Shown: in pieces, positions 37,987-45,670 of the stretch
Layout of the letters: every line of letters begins with the position of its first letter
How positions within the stretch are numbered: position 1 is the first letter of the stretch
Source: JAHCIE01 sp034431435
Lineage (GTDB): Bacteria; Chloroflexota; Anaerolineae; Epilineales; JAHCIE01
Direction of reading: 5' to 3'
DNA length: 63,958 bases
Assembly (NCBI GenBank): GCA_034431435.1
Contig: DAOUDG010000019.1
Coordinates: 1 to 63,958, forward strand
Position numbers and translations under genes: made by a program
The notes under the pieces: model-generated
Told to the model about the DNA's origin: nothing
Databases searched by the model: none
The model's input: the letters and a program-made list of their open reading frames with translations, nothing else

Positions 37987-38918
37987 TGGCCCAGCTCCTC
38001 GTCGCGGGTACGCAGCGCGCGCAGGTAGAAGCCCGTCGTCACCAGGGAAAAGATGAGGATGAGCAGGGCATAGGCGGCGGCGACATTCGGGTTGCGGTTG
38101 TCGTAATACCAGCTGTACGCCTCACTCGCCAGGACCGGCATCCGCGTGCCCGCCAGCGCCAGCACGATGGCGAAGACCTGGAAGGCCAGGATAGTGCGCA
38201 GGATGAGACCGACCTGGATACTGGGCCGCAGCATGGGCAGCGTCACGTGGCGTAGGCGCTGCCAGGGTGTCGCGCCGAACACCTCGGCGGCCTCGCCATA
38301 GTCGGGCGGAATGAGCTGTAAGCCCGCCACAACGATGACCATCACGATGGCCGTCGCTCGCCACAACTCGGCGATGACGACGCACGCGAACATGCTGACG
38401 GGGTTCTCGTAGCTCAGGAAGGCAATCGGGGTCTGAATCAACCCCAGATTTTGCAGGAACGAGTTGAGATAGCCCAGGTCCGAGAAGATGGACAGCCACA
38501 CCAGGCCCGCTGCCAGGTCGGACACGGCCAGGGGAATCGTCCAGGCATAGAGGAGCAGGCCCGCCCCCTTGAGACGGGCCTGGATGAGCAGGGCCATGAC
38601 CACGGCCAGGACGAACTGCAGCGGGATGACGATGACGAGCAGCAGCAGCGTGTTGCGCAGGGCGTCGGTGAAGTTGACATCGTTGACCATGCGCTGGAGG
38701 TAGCGCGTCGTCCATTCCCCTTCCGGGGTACGCACCGACAATAGCAAAGCGCCCACCATCGGCCAGGCGATGAAGATGATCAGGAACACGATCGCGGGCG
38801 CGAGCAGCAGGTACGGCGCCAGCGACACCAGGCGCTGCACCACAGTCGGCGCGGTCGGCGCAACATTCAGGGCATGGGCGCCAGCCGGTGCACCGGCGGA
38901 TGAGTCAGGGACAGCCAT
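37983..38918 (-). CDS. Sugar ABC transporter permease (MalF-like)
   Basis: 311 residues. Six helices follow an Ala/Pro/Thr-rich N-terminal tail, and the EAA loop reads GEAAEVFGATPWQRLRHVTL. The ATG at 38918 has GGAGGAG 6 nt upstream, so the 16-codon extension to 38966 is not used. It lies downstream of the binding protein gene, separated from it by a strong hairpin, and overlaps the second permease gene. CUT1-type sugar importer subunit. Confidence 0.92.
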   Translation of the reverse strand: MAVPDSSAGAPAGAHALNVAPTAPTVVQRLVSLAPYLLLAPAIVFLIIFIAWPMVGALLLSVRTPEGEWTTRYLQRMVNDVNFTDALRNTLLLLVIVIPLQFVLAVVMALLIQARLKGAGLLLYAWTIPLAVSDLAAGLVWLSIFSDLGYLNSFLQNLGLIQTPIAFLSYENPVSMFACVVIAELWRATAIVMVIVVAGLQLIPPDYGEAAEVFGATPWQRLRHVTLPMLRPSIQVGLILRTILAFQVFAIVLALAGTRMPVLASEAYSWYYDNRNPNVAAAYALLILIFSLVTTGFYLRALRTRDEELGQ

Positions 38919-38945
38919 ACGCGCTCCTCCGTCAGCGGCGACCTG

Positions 38946-39001
38946 GGACGAAGGATGCGGGACCAACCAGAAACGGCTGATTGGCCCTCGGTCCTTCGTC
39001 C
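38946..39001. repeat. Intercistronic hairpin between binding-protein and permease genes
   Basis: GGACGAAGGA (38946-38955) pairs perfectly with TCCTTCGTCC (38992-39001), with further imperfect inner pairing. It follows the binding protein stop, where hairpins commonly protect the upstream message and reduce permease expression. It shares its GGTCCTTCGT word with 44916-44960. Confidence 0.6.
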
Positions 39002-39014
39002 TGCGTCGTCGAAT

Positions 39015-40472
39015 CTACTTCACCTTACAGACGCCCTCGCTCGGCGCGTCGGGGGGCCAGCAGGCGGCCTTCGTGTCGTCCAGGATGGCCTGCATGATCT
39101 TGGCCTGCTGGTCGAGCACCTTGGCCGGGTCCTCGCCCTTCAGCACGATGCTGTTGAAGGTGTCCTGGTAGACCTTGTTCCACTCGCCGTTCTTCGCGCC
39201 CAGGCCGACGGGCAGCAGGGATGGCAGGGCGTCCTTGGCGTTGGCCTGCTTGGCGACGGCATCGGCTTCGAGCTTGACGCCCGCTGGGAGGTCGCTCGGC
39301 AAGTCACCAGCCACCACGGGGAAGAAGGCCAGTTCCTTGAGGACGGTTCCTTGAGTGGCGGGGGTGGTCATGAACTCGATGAGCTTCTCGGCCTCGGCGC
39401 GGTTGGCGACACCCTTGGGGATGCCCAGGCCGCCGATGACGGGCATGAAGCCGCGCCCCTTGGGGCCGGCCGGCGCGGGCACGAGGATGTAGTCGTCGGG
39501 CTTGTCCTTGACGGCGTCGATGAGGCGCGCGGTGTGGTCCCAGGCGACCCACACCTCACCCGACTTGAGCGGCTCCTGCATGAAGTCGTAGTTGGTGGAG
39601 GCCGGGTTGACGTACTGCCACAGGTCCTTGAAGTCGGTCCACATCTTGACGGCTTCGGGGCTGCGGAAGTTAGCGATTGGCTGTCCCGTGTATGACGGGT
39701 ACAGATAGCCCTGGGAGAAGCGGTGCATCAGTCCCTTGGGGCCAGCCGGGAAGCCCAGCTTGCGCTCATTGGTCGCCTTCTGGATGTTCGCGCCCCACTG
39801 CTTCAGCTGGTCGTAGGTCAGGGCGTTCACGTCGGCACCCTCGGGCAGGTACTGCATGGCCTTCTTGTTGATGGCCAGCACGTAGGTCGCCTGCATCCAG
39901 GGGATGTAGTACTGCTTGTCCTTGGAGCCGAGCTTGCCCAACTCGGCGAAGGCGGTCGGGAACTTGCGGTCGGAGAGCTTCGCCATCAGAGCTGTCAGGT
40001 CTTCCAGCGCGTTCTCTTTGGCGAACAGGGCGAAGTCGCCGTGGAGGCCGCCGATGACGCCGATGTTGACTTTGCCCGCCTTGGTCTCGGCCAGCACGCG
40101 GTCGGTGAAGGGGCCAGCATCTTCGGGGCTGAACTCGACCTTCATCGGCGCGTTCTTGAGCACGATGTTCTGCATCTTCTCGCGCTCCTGGACGGGCGTA
40201 AACTGGGACGAGTGGAACAGGATAGAGCCGGCGGCCGCGGCAGCGGGCGCGGTCGCCTTCGCCGCTTCGGGGGCCTTGGCGGCGGCGGCGGCGGTTGGCG
40301 CGGTCGCCTTCGCCGCTTCGGGGGCCTTGGCAGCGGCGGCGGCGGTCGGCGCCGCCGCCTGGGGCGCGGCCGGCGCGGCAGTCTGCCCGCCGCCGCAGGC
40401 CACGACGGCCAGGGCCAACAGGGCCAGAACCAGGAAGGTCACAACGGGGACTCGAGACAGGGTCCGATGCAT
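39015..40472 (-). CDS. Extracellular sugar-binding lipoprotein of the ABC importer
   Basis: 485 residues. A lipoprotein signal peptide ends in LLALAVVAC, giving a lipid-anchored Cys at about 26. A low-complexity linker of Ala, Pro, Lys and Thr (about 30-82) contains two copies of a 17-residue unit encoded by a 51-bp tandem repeat. The binding domain, family 1 type, starts at GSILFHSSQFTP. Downstream signatures include AWDHTARLIDAVKDKP and GGLGIPKGVANRAEAEKLIEFM. AGGAGG lies 10-15 nt before the ATG. It is the first structural gene after lacI and delivers sugar to the MalFG/MalK-like importer. Confidence 0.93.
   Translation of the reverse strand: MHRTLSRVPVVTFLVLALLALAVVACGGGQTAAPAAPQAAAPTAAAAAKAPEAAKATAPTAAAAAKAPEAAKATAPAAAAAGSILFHSSQFTPVQEREKMQNIVLKNAPMKVEFSPEDAGPFTDRVLAETKAGKVNIGVIGGLHGDFALFAKENALEDLTALMAKLSDRKFPTAFAELGKLGSKDKQYYIPWMQATYVLAINKKAMQYLPEGADVNALTYDQLKQWGANIQKATNERKLGFPAGPKGLMHRFSQGYLYPSYTGQPIANFRSPEAVKMWTDFKDLWQYVNPASTNYDFMQEPLKSGEVWVAWDHTARLIDAVKDKPDDYILVPAPAGPKGRGFMPVIGGLGIPKGVANRAEAEKLIEFMTTPATQGTVLKELAFFPVVAGDLPSDLPAGVKLEADAVAKQANAKDALPSLLPVGLGAKNGEWNKVYQDTFNSIVLKGEDPAKVLDQQAKIMQAILDDTKAACWPPDAPSEGVCKVK
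40251..40352. repeat. 51-bp tandem repeat in the binding-protein linker
   Basis: Two near-identical 51-bp units, 40251-40301 and 40302-40352, each begin GGTCGCCTTCGCCGCTTCGG on the plus strand. They encode 17 residues each of the Ala/Pro/Lys linker, so copy number can change without breaking the frame. Confidence 0.75.
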
Positions 40473-40522
40473 AGGTCACTCCTCCTTGAGCGGTGGCGAT
40501 GGGGGCCACCATGGACACAGGT

Positions 40523-41542
40523 TCACATAGGTACGGGGCCAGTCGACTCGCGGATGATCAGATTGGGGGCAAGCAGGACATGGGCGTCGTCGAGGGACTC
40601 GCCGCGAATGAGTCGCACGAGCATGGCGCACAGGCGCTTGCCGATGTCGTAGACGGGCTGTTCCAGGGTGGTGAGGGGCGGGTGCGCGTTCTCGGCCAGG
40701 GGGATGTCGTCGAAGCCGGTGATGGAGATGTCGCGGCCGACTATCAACCCGCGCTGCTGGGCGGCGCGCATCGCGCCGAGGGCCATCAGGTCGTTGAGAC
40801 ATACCAGGGCGGTGGGTGGCTCCGTTTGGTCGAGCAGGCGGCCGGCGGTCTCGTAGCCACCACGCTGAGTCAGGTCGGCCTGGATCAGCAGGCGAGGATC
40901 GGGGGTGATGCCGTGGGCGACCAGGGCGGCGCGATAGCCTGCCAGGCGGTGGGAGACGAAGGTCAGCTCCGGGTCGGCGCTAAGGCAGGCGATGCGGCGG
41001 TGGCCCAGGCCCACCAGGTATTCAACCAGACGCCGGAAGCCCGCCTCGCCGTCGCTATCCACATAGGCATAGTCGGCCTCGAGGTCGGTGCGGCCAAAGG
41101 CGACGAAGGGGAAGCTGCGCTCGGTCAGGTACTGGACACGCTCGTCGTGCCGCCGGGTGCGCACGAGAATCAGGCCATCGACGCGGCGACCCTCGACCAG
41201 GCGGCGATAGGCGGCCTGCTCCTCGGCGCCGGGCGCGCGCGTGGACACCAGGAGGTCGAAGCCCAGGCGGGCGGCCTCGTTGCCGAGGGCGGCCAGGAAC
41301 TCACTGAAGAAGGGGTCCGAGAAGCGGGGGCCAAAGGTGGGGATGACGAAGCCGAGGGTATCGGTGCGCCCCTTGCGCAGGCGCTGGGCTGTCGTGTCGG
41401 GCACGTAGCCGAGCGTCTCCGCCAGCGACCAGACCCGCTGCCGCGTGCCCTCGGCGACATCGTCGTAGCCGTACAGGGCGCGGGATACGGTGGTCACCGA
41501 CAGGTTCAGCTCGCGGGCGATGTCCTTGAGCGTGACGGGCAT
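40523..41542 (-). CDS. LacI family transcriptional repressor
   Basis: 339 residues. An N-terminal helix-turn-helix and hinge reads VTLKDIARELNLSVTTVSRAL followed by DVAEGTRQRVWSLAETLGYVPD (quoted in two parts). A periplasmic-binding-protein-like effector domain follows, with LGFVIPTFGPRFSDPFFSEF, DGLILVRT, YVDSDGEAGFRRLVEYLVGLGHRRIACL and GFDDIPLAENAHPPLTT. It should bind an imported sugar or derivative and control the adjacent importer and hydrolase genes. ATG 41542 has GGGGTGAG 3-6 nt upstream. The gene lies directly behind two identical operators. Confidence 0.95.
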   Translation of the reverse strand: MPVTLKDIARELNLSVTTVSRALYGYDDVAEGTRQRVWSLAETLGYVPDTTAQRLRKGRTDTLGFVIPTFGPRFSDPFFSEFLAALGNEAARLGFDLLVSTRAPGAEEQAAYRRLVEGRRVDGLILVRTRRHDERVQYLTERSFPFVAFGRTDLEADYAYVDSDGEAGFRRLVEYLVGLGHRRIACLSADPELTFVSHRLAGYRAALVAHGITPDPRLLIQADLTQRGGYETAGRLLDQTEPPTALVCLNDLMALGAMRAAQQRGLIVGRDISITGFDDIPLAENAHPPLTTLEQPVYDIGKRLCAMLVRLIRGESLDDAHVLLAPNLIIRESTGPVPM

Positions 41543-41565
41543 TCTCACCCCTGGCGACGCGGCTC

Positions 41566-41579
41566 CCAAAACGTTTTGG
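41566..41579. promoter_or_regulatory. LacI-type operator O2, downstream of the start site
   Basis: The perfect 14-bp palindrome CCAAAACGTTTTGG lies about 4-17 nt downstream of the predicted transcription start of lacI. It is identical to the second copy at 41598-41611. Centre-to-centre distance is 32 bp, about three helical turns. Confidence 0.85.
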
Positions 41580-41589
41580 AGGTACTGCC

Positions 41590-41618
41590 ATTGTAATCCA
41601 AAACGTTTTGGCTGTCAA
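41590..41618 (-). promoter_or_regulatory. lacI promoter containing operator O1 in its spacer
   Basis: Minus strand TTGACA (41618-41613), 17-nt spacer, TACAAT (41595-41590). The 14-bp palindrome CCAAAACGTTTTGG (41598-41611) sits entirely within the spacer. Repressor bound here would block polymerase directly. Confidence 0.85.
41598..41611. promoter_or_regulatory. LacI-type operator O1 inside the promoter spacer
   Basis: CCAAAACGTTTTGG, a perfect palindrome with the central CG typical of LacI-family sites. It lies between the -35 and -10 of the promoter on the minus strand. Confidence 0.85.
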
Positions 41619-41627
41619 GGGGTATTT

Positions 41628-42416
41628 TTAGAGGCTGCGTAGCAACCGCAGCGCGGCCGGGAAGGCCGTGTGCGGGTCGGCGGGCGGCTTGCACTCGATG
41701 GCGAGCGCGCCCTGGTAGCCGACCTCGCGCAGAGCGGCAAACGCGGCGGCCCAGTTGGTGTGCCCCTCGCTCGGCAGCTGGCGGTTCGAGTCGGCCAGAT
41801 GCAGGTGGCCGATGACGGCGGCGTGGGCGCGCAGGCCGGCGGGGATGTCGCCTTCCTCGACGTTCATGTGGAAGAAGTCGGGCATCAGCCTGAGTTGGGG
41901 GTGACCTAGCGCGTCGATGATGGCCCGCGCCTCGGCCAGGGTGTTGAGTACGCGGTCCTCGTAGCGATTGAGGGGTTCCAGGTACAGCGCGCCGCCCGTC
42001 CTCTCCGCCGACTGGAGCACCTGCGCCAGGCTGTCGAGTAGCAGCGCGCGGTCCTCGTCCAGGGTGAAGGCGTAGCGGGCGGGCGGCAACCCGGCCCGCG
42101 CCCCGATCCCGTAGGCGGCCGGGACCACCAGGCCGGGGATACCCAACGCCGCGCCCACGGCCAGGATGCGCTGAATCTCGGCAATCGCCAGGGCGCGGGC
42201 GCGCGGGTTGCGGTCGACGAGCCAGCCGTGGTAGCCGCCACAGGCCGACGTGACGCGCAGGCCTGTGTCCGCCATGACTCGGCGCAGTTCGTCGGGTCGC
42301 TCCAGCAGGTCCGCCCCCGATACTTCCACGCCGTCGTAGCCCCAGCGGGCCAACTGGTCGAACTTCGCCCGCAGCGTCGCGCCGGGAACGATGGTGGTCT
42401 GGACGGCGAAGAGCAT
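41628..42416 (-). CDS. Sugar phosphate isomerase/epimerase-like TIM barrel
   Basis: 262 residues of the xylose-isomerase-like/AP-endonuclease family 2 fold. Motifs are FDQLARWGYDGVEVSGADL, TSACGGYHGWLVDRN, LYLEPLNRYEDRVLNTL with a metal-binding Glu, LMPDFFHMNVEEGD with an Asp/His pair, and GHLHLADSNRQLPSEGHTNW. It probably isomerises or epimerises a keto-sugar. ATG 42416 has CAGGAG 9 nt upstream, so a 126-codon extension overlapping the dehydrogenase is rejected. The stop lies 10 bp before the lacI -35. Confidence 0.85.
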   Translation of the reverse strand: MLFAVQTTIVPGATLRAKFDQLARWGYDGVEVSGADLLERPDELRRVMADTGLRVTSACGGYHGWLVDRNPRARALAIAEIQRILAVGAALGIPGLVVPAAYGIGARAGLPPARYAFTLDEDRALLLDSLAQVLQSAERTGGALYLEPLNRYEDRVLNTLAEARAIIDALGHPQLRLMPDFFHMNVEEGDIPAGLRAHAAVIGHLHLADSNRQLPSEGHTNWAAAFAALREVGYQGALAIECKPPADPHTAFPAALRLLRSL

Positions 42417-42421
42417 GGCGG

Positions 42422-43471
42422 CTACTCCTGGGTCATGTCGAGCACGACTTGCAGCGTCGTCGTTGGTTCCTCGTCGAGGCGGCGGAAGGCCTCGGCGGCC
42501 TGGCGAAAGGGGAAGGTGTGGCTGATGAGGGGAGTCAGGTTCAGCGCGCCCTCGGCCTGCAAGCGGATGGCCGTCTGGGCCAGGCGCAGGCGATCCCAGC
42601 GATAGGACAATTCGGGCGCGACGCCGCCAATCTGGGAACTGACGATGGTGACGCGGTTGTGGTGGAACTCCTCGCCCAGGTAGAGGCCGCGCGCCTCGCC
42701 CTGCACGAAGCCCATCGCCACCACCCTGGCTGAGTAGGCGGCGGCGCGCACCGCCTCGGCCAGGGCCGCCGCCGCGCCCGACACCTCGATGCACACGTCC
42801 GCGCCGCGTCCGTCGGTAAGCGCCTTGATTTGCTCGGCGGCTGCGCCAGCCGCCGGATCGATAGCCGCGTCGATGGCTCTCAGCTCGCGCGCCTTTGCCC
42901 GTCGCGTCTCGAACAGGTCCACGCCTAACACCCGCGCGCCCGACCGCCGGGCGAGTTGCGCCACGATCTGGCCGGGCACGCCGAGGCCGAAGACGGCAAC
43001 CGTCTCGCCGATACGCAGGCTGGCGTCGTGGACGCCGTTGAGGGCGATTGCGCCAATCTGGGAGAAGACGCCCAGCAGCGGGTCGAGGCCGGGCGGCAGG
43101 CTGCGCTGGCGGGCGTACTCGTCACTGACGACGTGTCTGGTACGGTGACCCCAGAAGCCATAGACTCGGTCGCCAACCGCCACGCCCTGAGCGTCTGGCC
43201 CCGCCTCGATCACTTCGCCCACTTCCTCGTAGCCCCAACCGCGCATGGGGTACGAGGAGGTGGGTTGGTCCGAGGGGATGAACAGGCGGCGCTCGGCGTC
43301 CCAGCGCTTGTGCAGGTAGGGGTTGCTACCGCGATAGGCGGTCAACTCGGTTCCCGCGCTGATGCCGGAGTACAGAGTGCGCAGGCGCACCTGGCCTGCC
43401 TCTAGCGGGCGGTCTGGCTCCTCCTCCACGATCACATGGCGCGGTTCAGCAAATACCAGGGCGTGACCCAT
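42422..43471 (-). CDS. MDR-family (zinc-type) alcohol dehydrogenase-like oxidoreductase
   Basis: 349 residues. GroES-like N-terminal domain with GISAGTELTAYRGSNPYLH and GWGYEEVGEVIEAGPDAQGVAVGDRVYGFWGH. The Rossmann domain has ETVAVFGLGVPGQIVAQLARRSG (quoted in part) and GVDLFETRR, favouring NAD(P). The catalytic-zinc Cys of classical enzymes is not obvious, and SGISAGTE replaces the usual CGTDxH pattern. It likely oxidises a sugar or polyol or its intermediate in this cluster. AGGAGG lies 7 nt before ATG 43471. The isomerase-like gene follows 5 bp downstream. Confidence 0.87.
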   Translation of the reverse strand: MGHALVFAEPRHVIVEEEPDRPLEAGQVRLRTLYSGISAGTELTAYRGSNPYLHKRWDAERRLFIPSDQPTSSYPMRGWGYEEVGEVIEAGPDAQGVAVGDRVYGFWGHRTRHVVSDEYARQRSLPPGLDPLLGVFSQIGAIALNGVHDASLRIGETVAVFGLGVPGQIVAQLARRSGARVLGVDLFETRRAKARELRAIDAAIDPAAGAAAEQIKALTDGRGADVCIEVSGAAAALAEAVRAAAYSARVVAMGFVQGEARGLYLGEEFHHNRVTIVSSQIGGVAPELSYRWDRLRLAQTAIRLQAEGALNLTPLISHTFPFRQAAEAFRRLDEEPTTTLQVVLDMTQE

Positions 43472-43530
43472 GCGTTGCCTCCTACGTATCCCTTCGCGAA
43501 GCCCCTACGGGCCTGGCTGACCCTGTCGCG

Positions 43531-44538
43531 CTAGAACAGCCTCGCCAGTTCGTCGCGGGCGAAGGTAGGCAGAGGCAGGGCCTGGCCGGCGCGGTGCAAC
43601 CTCACGCCTTGCGCGGCGGGCACGACGCGGCCGATCGGCTGCGCCTGAATGCCCGCCGCCGCCAGCGCGACCAGCGCCGCCTCGGCCACCTCGGGCGGCA
43701 TGACGGCGATGAGCGCGCCCGACGCGAGCAGGCCTAGCGGGTCAAGGCCGAAGGCGGCGCACAGGGCGACCGTCGGGGGCCAGATGGGCAGCGACTCGGC
43801 GTCGATTGCCAGGCCTACTCCCGACGCCTGCGCCACCTCATGCAGGCCCATCGCCACGCCGCCCTCGGTGGGGTCGTGCATGGCGTGGACGGGGCCAGCG
43901 GCGCGCACGATAGCGGCGTCGCGGACAATGGAGATGCCGGGGTCGTGGAGATAGCCGCGCGCCTCGGCGAGCAAATCGACCGGCAGATGGGTCAGGTCGT
44001 CCGCCTTCTCGCGGGCGATCAGGGATGTACCCTCTAGAGCGACCGCTTTGGTCAGCAGCACGACGTCGCCCACCTGCGCCCCCGCGCCCGTTACCAGGTC
44101 GGTCGCGGCCACCTCGCCCAGCATCGTGCCCACGACGATGGGGCGGTCGAGGCCGTGGGTGATCTCGGTATGGCCGCCCACCAATGCCGCGCCGATGTCG
44201 GCGCAGGCGGCGGCGACCTGGGCAAAGATGGTGTCGGCCAGGGCGGGTGTCGTCGCGCCCTCTGGCAGCAGCAGGGTCGCCAGGAACCAGCGTGGTGTTC
44301 CACCGAGGGCAGCCACATCGTTGGCATTGACATTGACGGCGTACCAGCCGATTTCGTCGCTGGCGAAGGTGATGGGGTCGGACTTGGCGACAAGCAGCCG
44401 GTCGCCGAGGCGCAGAACGGCGGCGTCGAGGCCGAGGCCGGGGCCGACAACTACGCCGGGGGCAGGTGGGGCATAGCGTCGCAGCAGGGCTACGAGATGC
44501 TCAGGCGGCAGCTTGCCGAGGGGCAGAACATCGCTCAC
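43531..44538 (-). CDS. AIR synthase-related (HypE/ThiL-like) protein
   Basis: 335 residues. A two-domain PurM/HypE fold is visible: the glycine-rich VVVGPGLGLDAAVLRLGDRLLVAKSDPIT and YAVNVNANDVAALGGTPRWFL in the N-terminal domain, and GGHTEITHGLD, MHDPTEGGVAMGLHEVAQASGVGLAID and GALIAVMPPEVAE in the C-terminal domain. Family members bind ATP and activate an amide or carboxylate. There is no hydrogenase cluster here, so the true role is open. GTG 44538 has GGAG 6 nt upstream and is chosen over the in-frame GTG 44553. Confidence 0.82.
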   Translation of the reverse strand: MSDVLPLGKLPPEHLVALLRRYAPPAPGVVVGPGLGLDAAVLRLGDRLLVAKSDPITFASDEIGWYAVNVNANDVAALGGTPRWFLATLLLPEGATTPALADTIFAQVAAACADIGAALVGGHTEITHGLDRPIVVGTMLGEVAATDLVTGAGAQVGDVVLLTKAVALEGTSLIAREKADDLTHLPVDLLAEARGYLHDPGISIVRDAAIVRAAGPVHAMHDPTEGGVAMGLHEVAQASGVGLAIDAESLPIWPPTVALCAAFGLDPLGLLASGALIAVMPPEVAEAALVALAAAGIQAQPIGRVVPAAQGVRLHRAGQALPLPTFARDELARLF

Positions 44539-44658
44539 GGGGAACTCCGACACGGATGGATGTAAGACACGGCGCGGGTGCTGCCGTCTAATTGACGCAC
44601 CCGCGTGAAGTCTCTATACTTTGCGGGCGGTCGCGCCGATGGTTGGCGGGCCGGGATA

Positions 44659-44735
<77 letters not shown>

Positions 44736-44747
44736 GACGATCATAGT

Positions 44748-44819
44748 GCGGGCGTAGCTCAGGGGTAGAGCGTCTGCCTTCCAAGCAGAATGTCGCGAGT
44801 TCAAATCTCGTCGCCCGCT
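44748..44819 (+). tRNA. tRNA-Gly (UCC)
   Basis: 72 nt. Acceptor GCGGGCG with CGCCCGC, anticodon stem TCTGC-CTTCCAA-GCAGA giving TCC, and T-loop TTCAAAT. It lies 14 bp after tRNA-Pro. The 3' CCA is not encoded. Confidence 0.95.
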
Positions 44820-44826
44820 CTTGCCT

Positions 44827-44898
44827 GGGGCCGTAGCACAGTGGCCCGTGCTGCCGGCTCATAACCGGCTGGTGAAGGTTCGATTCCTTCCGGCCCCA
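44827..44898 (+). tRNA. tRNA-Met (CAU), elongator type
   Basis: 72 nt. Acceptor GGGGCCG with CGGCCCC, anticodon loop CTCATAA giving CAT. The first base pair is G-C, so it is not the initiator. A tRNA-Ile that is lysidine-modified cannot be excluded from sequence alone. Confidence 0.9.
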
Positions 44899-44915
44899 CT
44901 CATCGATGAAGCGCC

Positions 44916-44960
44916 GAGGACCAACGACCCATGAGCTTTGCTTGTGGTCGCTGGTCCTTC
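44916..44960. terminator. Hairpin after the tRNA cluster
   Basis: GAGGACCAACGACC (44916-44929) pairs imperfectly (12 of 14) with GGTCGCTGGTCC (44946-44957). It lies between the tRNA genes and the convergent Wzz-like gene. It lacks a good T-run, so it may act as a transcript end or stabiliser. Confidence 0.45.
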
Positions 44961-44970
44961 GTGTTTCGTC

Positions 44971-45660
44971 TCAGCGGCGCGGTATCTCCGCCAGCACAGT
45001 CACGCCCAGGTTCTCCACATCGGATGTTGTGTACAGCCGCGTATCGAGGTAGTTGAGCAGGAAGGCCAGCCCTACCCCGGCCAGTAACCCCAGCAGCAGC
45101 CGTAGCGGCAGGTCCAGACGATCGCGCAGGCCCACGCTGACTTTGCCGATGCTCGGCCCGTCGATGACACTGATTTCCGGCTGGCCGTTGAGCCGCACGA
45201 AGTACCTGGGTGTGTCCTCGCGCAGGGCCGCGACGGCCGCCTGCCCAATGGCTGTCAGCTCGCGCTGGGCGGCCTCATCGGAGGGCGCGCCGCGCGTGAG
45301 GCTCAACGTCACGGTGCGGTGCTGCGTCTGGGACGATGAGGTACTGGCGAACTGCCCCACGTCGGCGGCCAGCTCGGCGGGCAGCCGCTCGCGCACCAGC
45401 CGGGCAAACTCGCCGCCGCGCACGAAGATGCTCAGGTCGTCCACCAGATACTCGGCCGCCTGCGGGGCCGTCCAGCGCGGGTCGACGGTCAGCGTCTGCT
45501 CAGCAGGCAGGCCGGGCACGTCGACCAGCAGGCCGAGGCTGAGGGTGTAGACGGGCGGGGCGGGCCGACGCAACAGGCCCAACGCCAGGACCACCAGCAC
45601 CGGCAGCAGCACTGCCCACCAGCGACGGCGCAGGATAGCCCAATAGGTCCGCAACTCCAT
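44971..45660 (-). CDS. Wzz-like chain-length-determinant domain protein
   Basis: 229 residues. Basic N-terminal MELRTYWAILRRRWW, membrane helix (about 16-29), an outside domain, then a second helix (about 184-205) ending NYLDTRLYTTSDVENLGVTVLAEIPRR. This is the Wzz/polysaccharide co-polymerase layout: two helices flanking a soluble domain and the C-terminal signature after the second. No kinase domain is fused. It probably sets chain length of a surface polysaccharide. It lies 10 bp downstream of the glycosyltransferase gene on the same strand. Confidence 0.85.
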   Translation of the reverse strand: MELRTYWAILRRRWWAVLLPVLVVLALGLLRRPAPPVYTLSLGLLVDVPGLPAEQTLTVDPRWTAPQAAEYLVDDLSIFVRGGEFARLVRERLPAELAADVGQFASTSSSQTQHRTVTLSLTRGAPSDEAAQRELTAIGQAAVAALREDTPRYFVRLNGQPEISVIDGPSIGKVSVGLRDRLDLPLRLLLGLLAGVGLAFLLNYLDTRLYTTSDVENLGVTVLAEIPRR

Positions 45661-45670
45661 AGCAACAATC

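Noticed and set aside
40251..40352. CRISPR-like repeat
   Set aside because: Two direct copies without unique spacers, within a coding linker, and no cas gene in the window.
42417..42794. 126-codon N-terminal extension of the isomerase-like gene
   Set aside because: It lies inside the dehydrogenase gene and is Arg/Pro-rich; ATG 42416 has a good SD.
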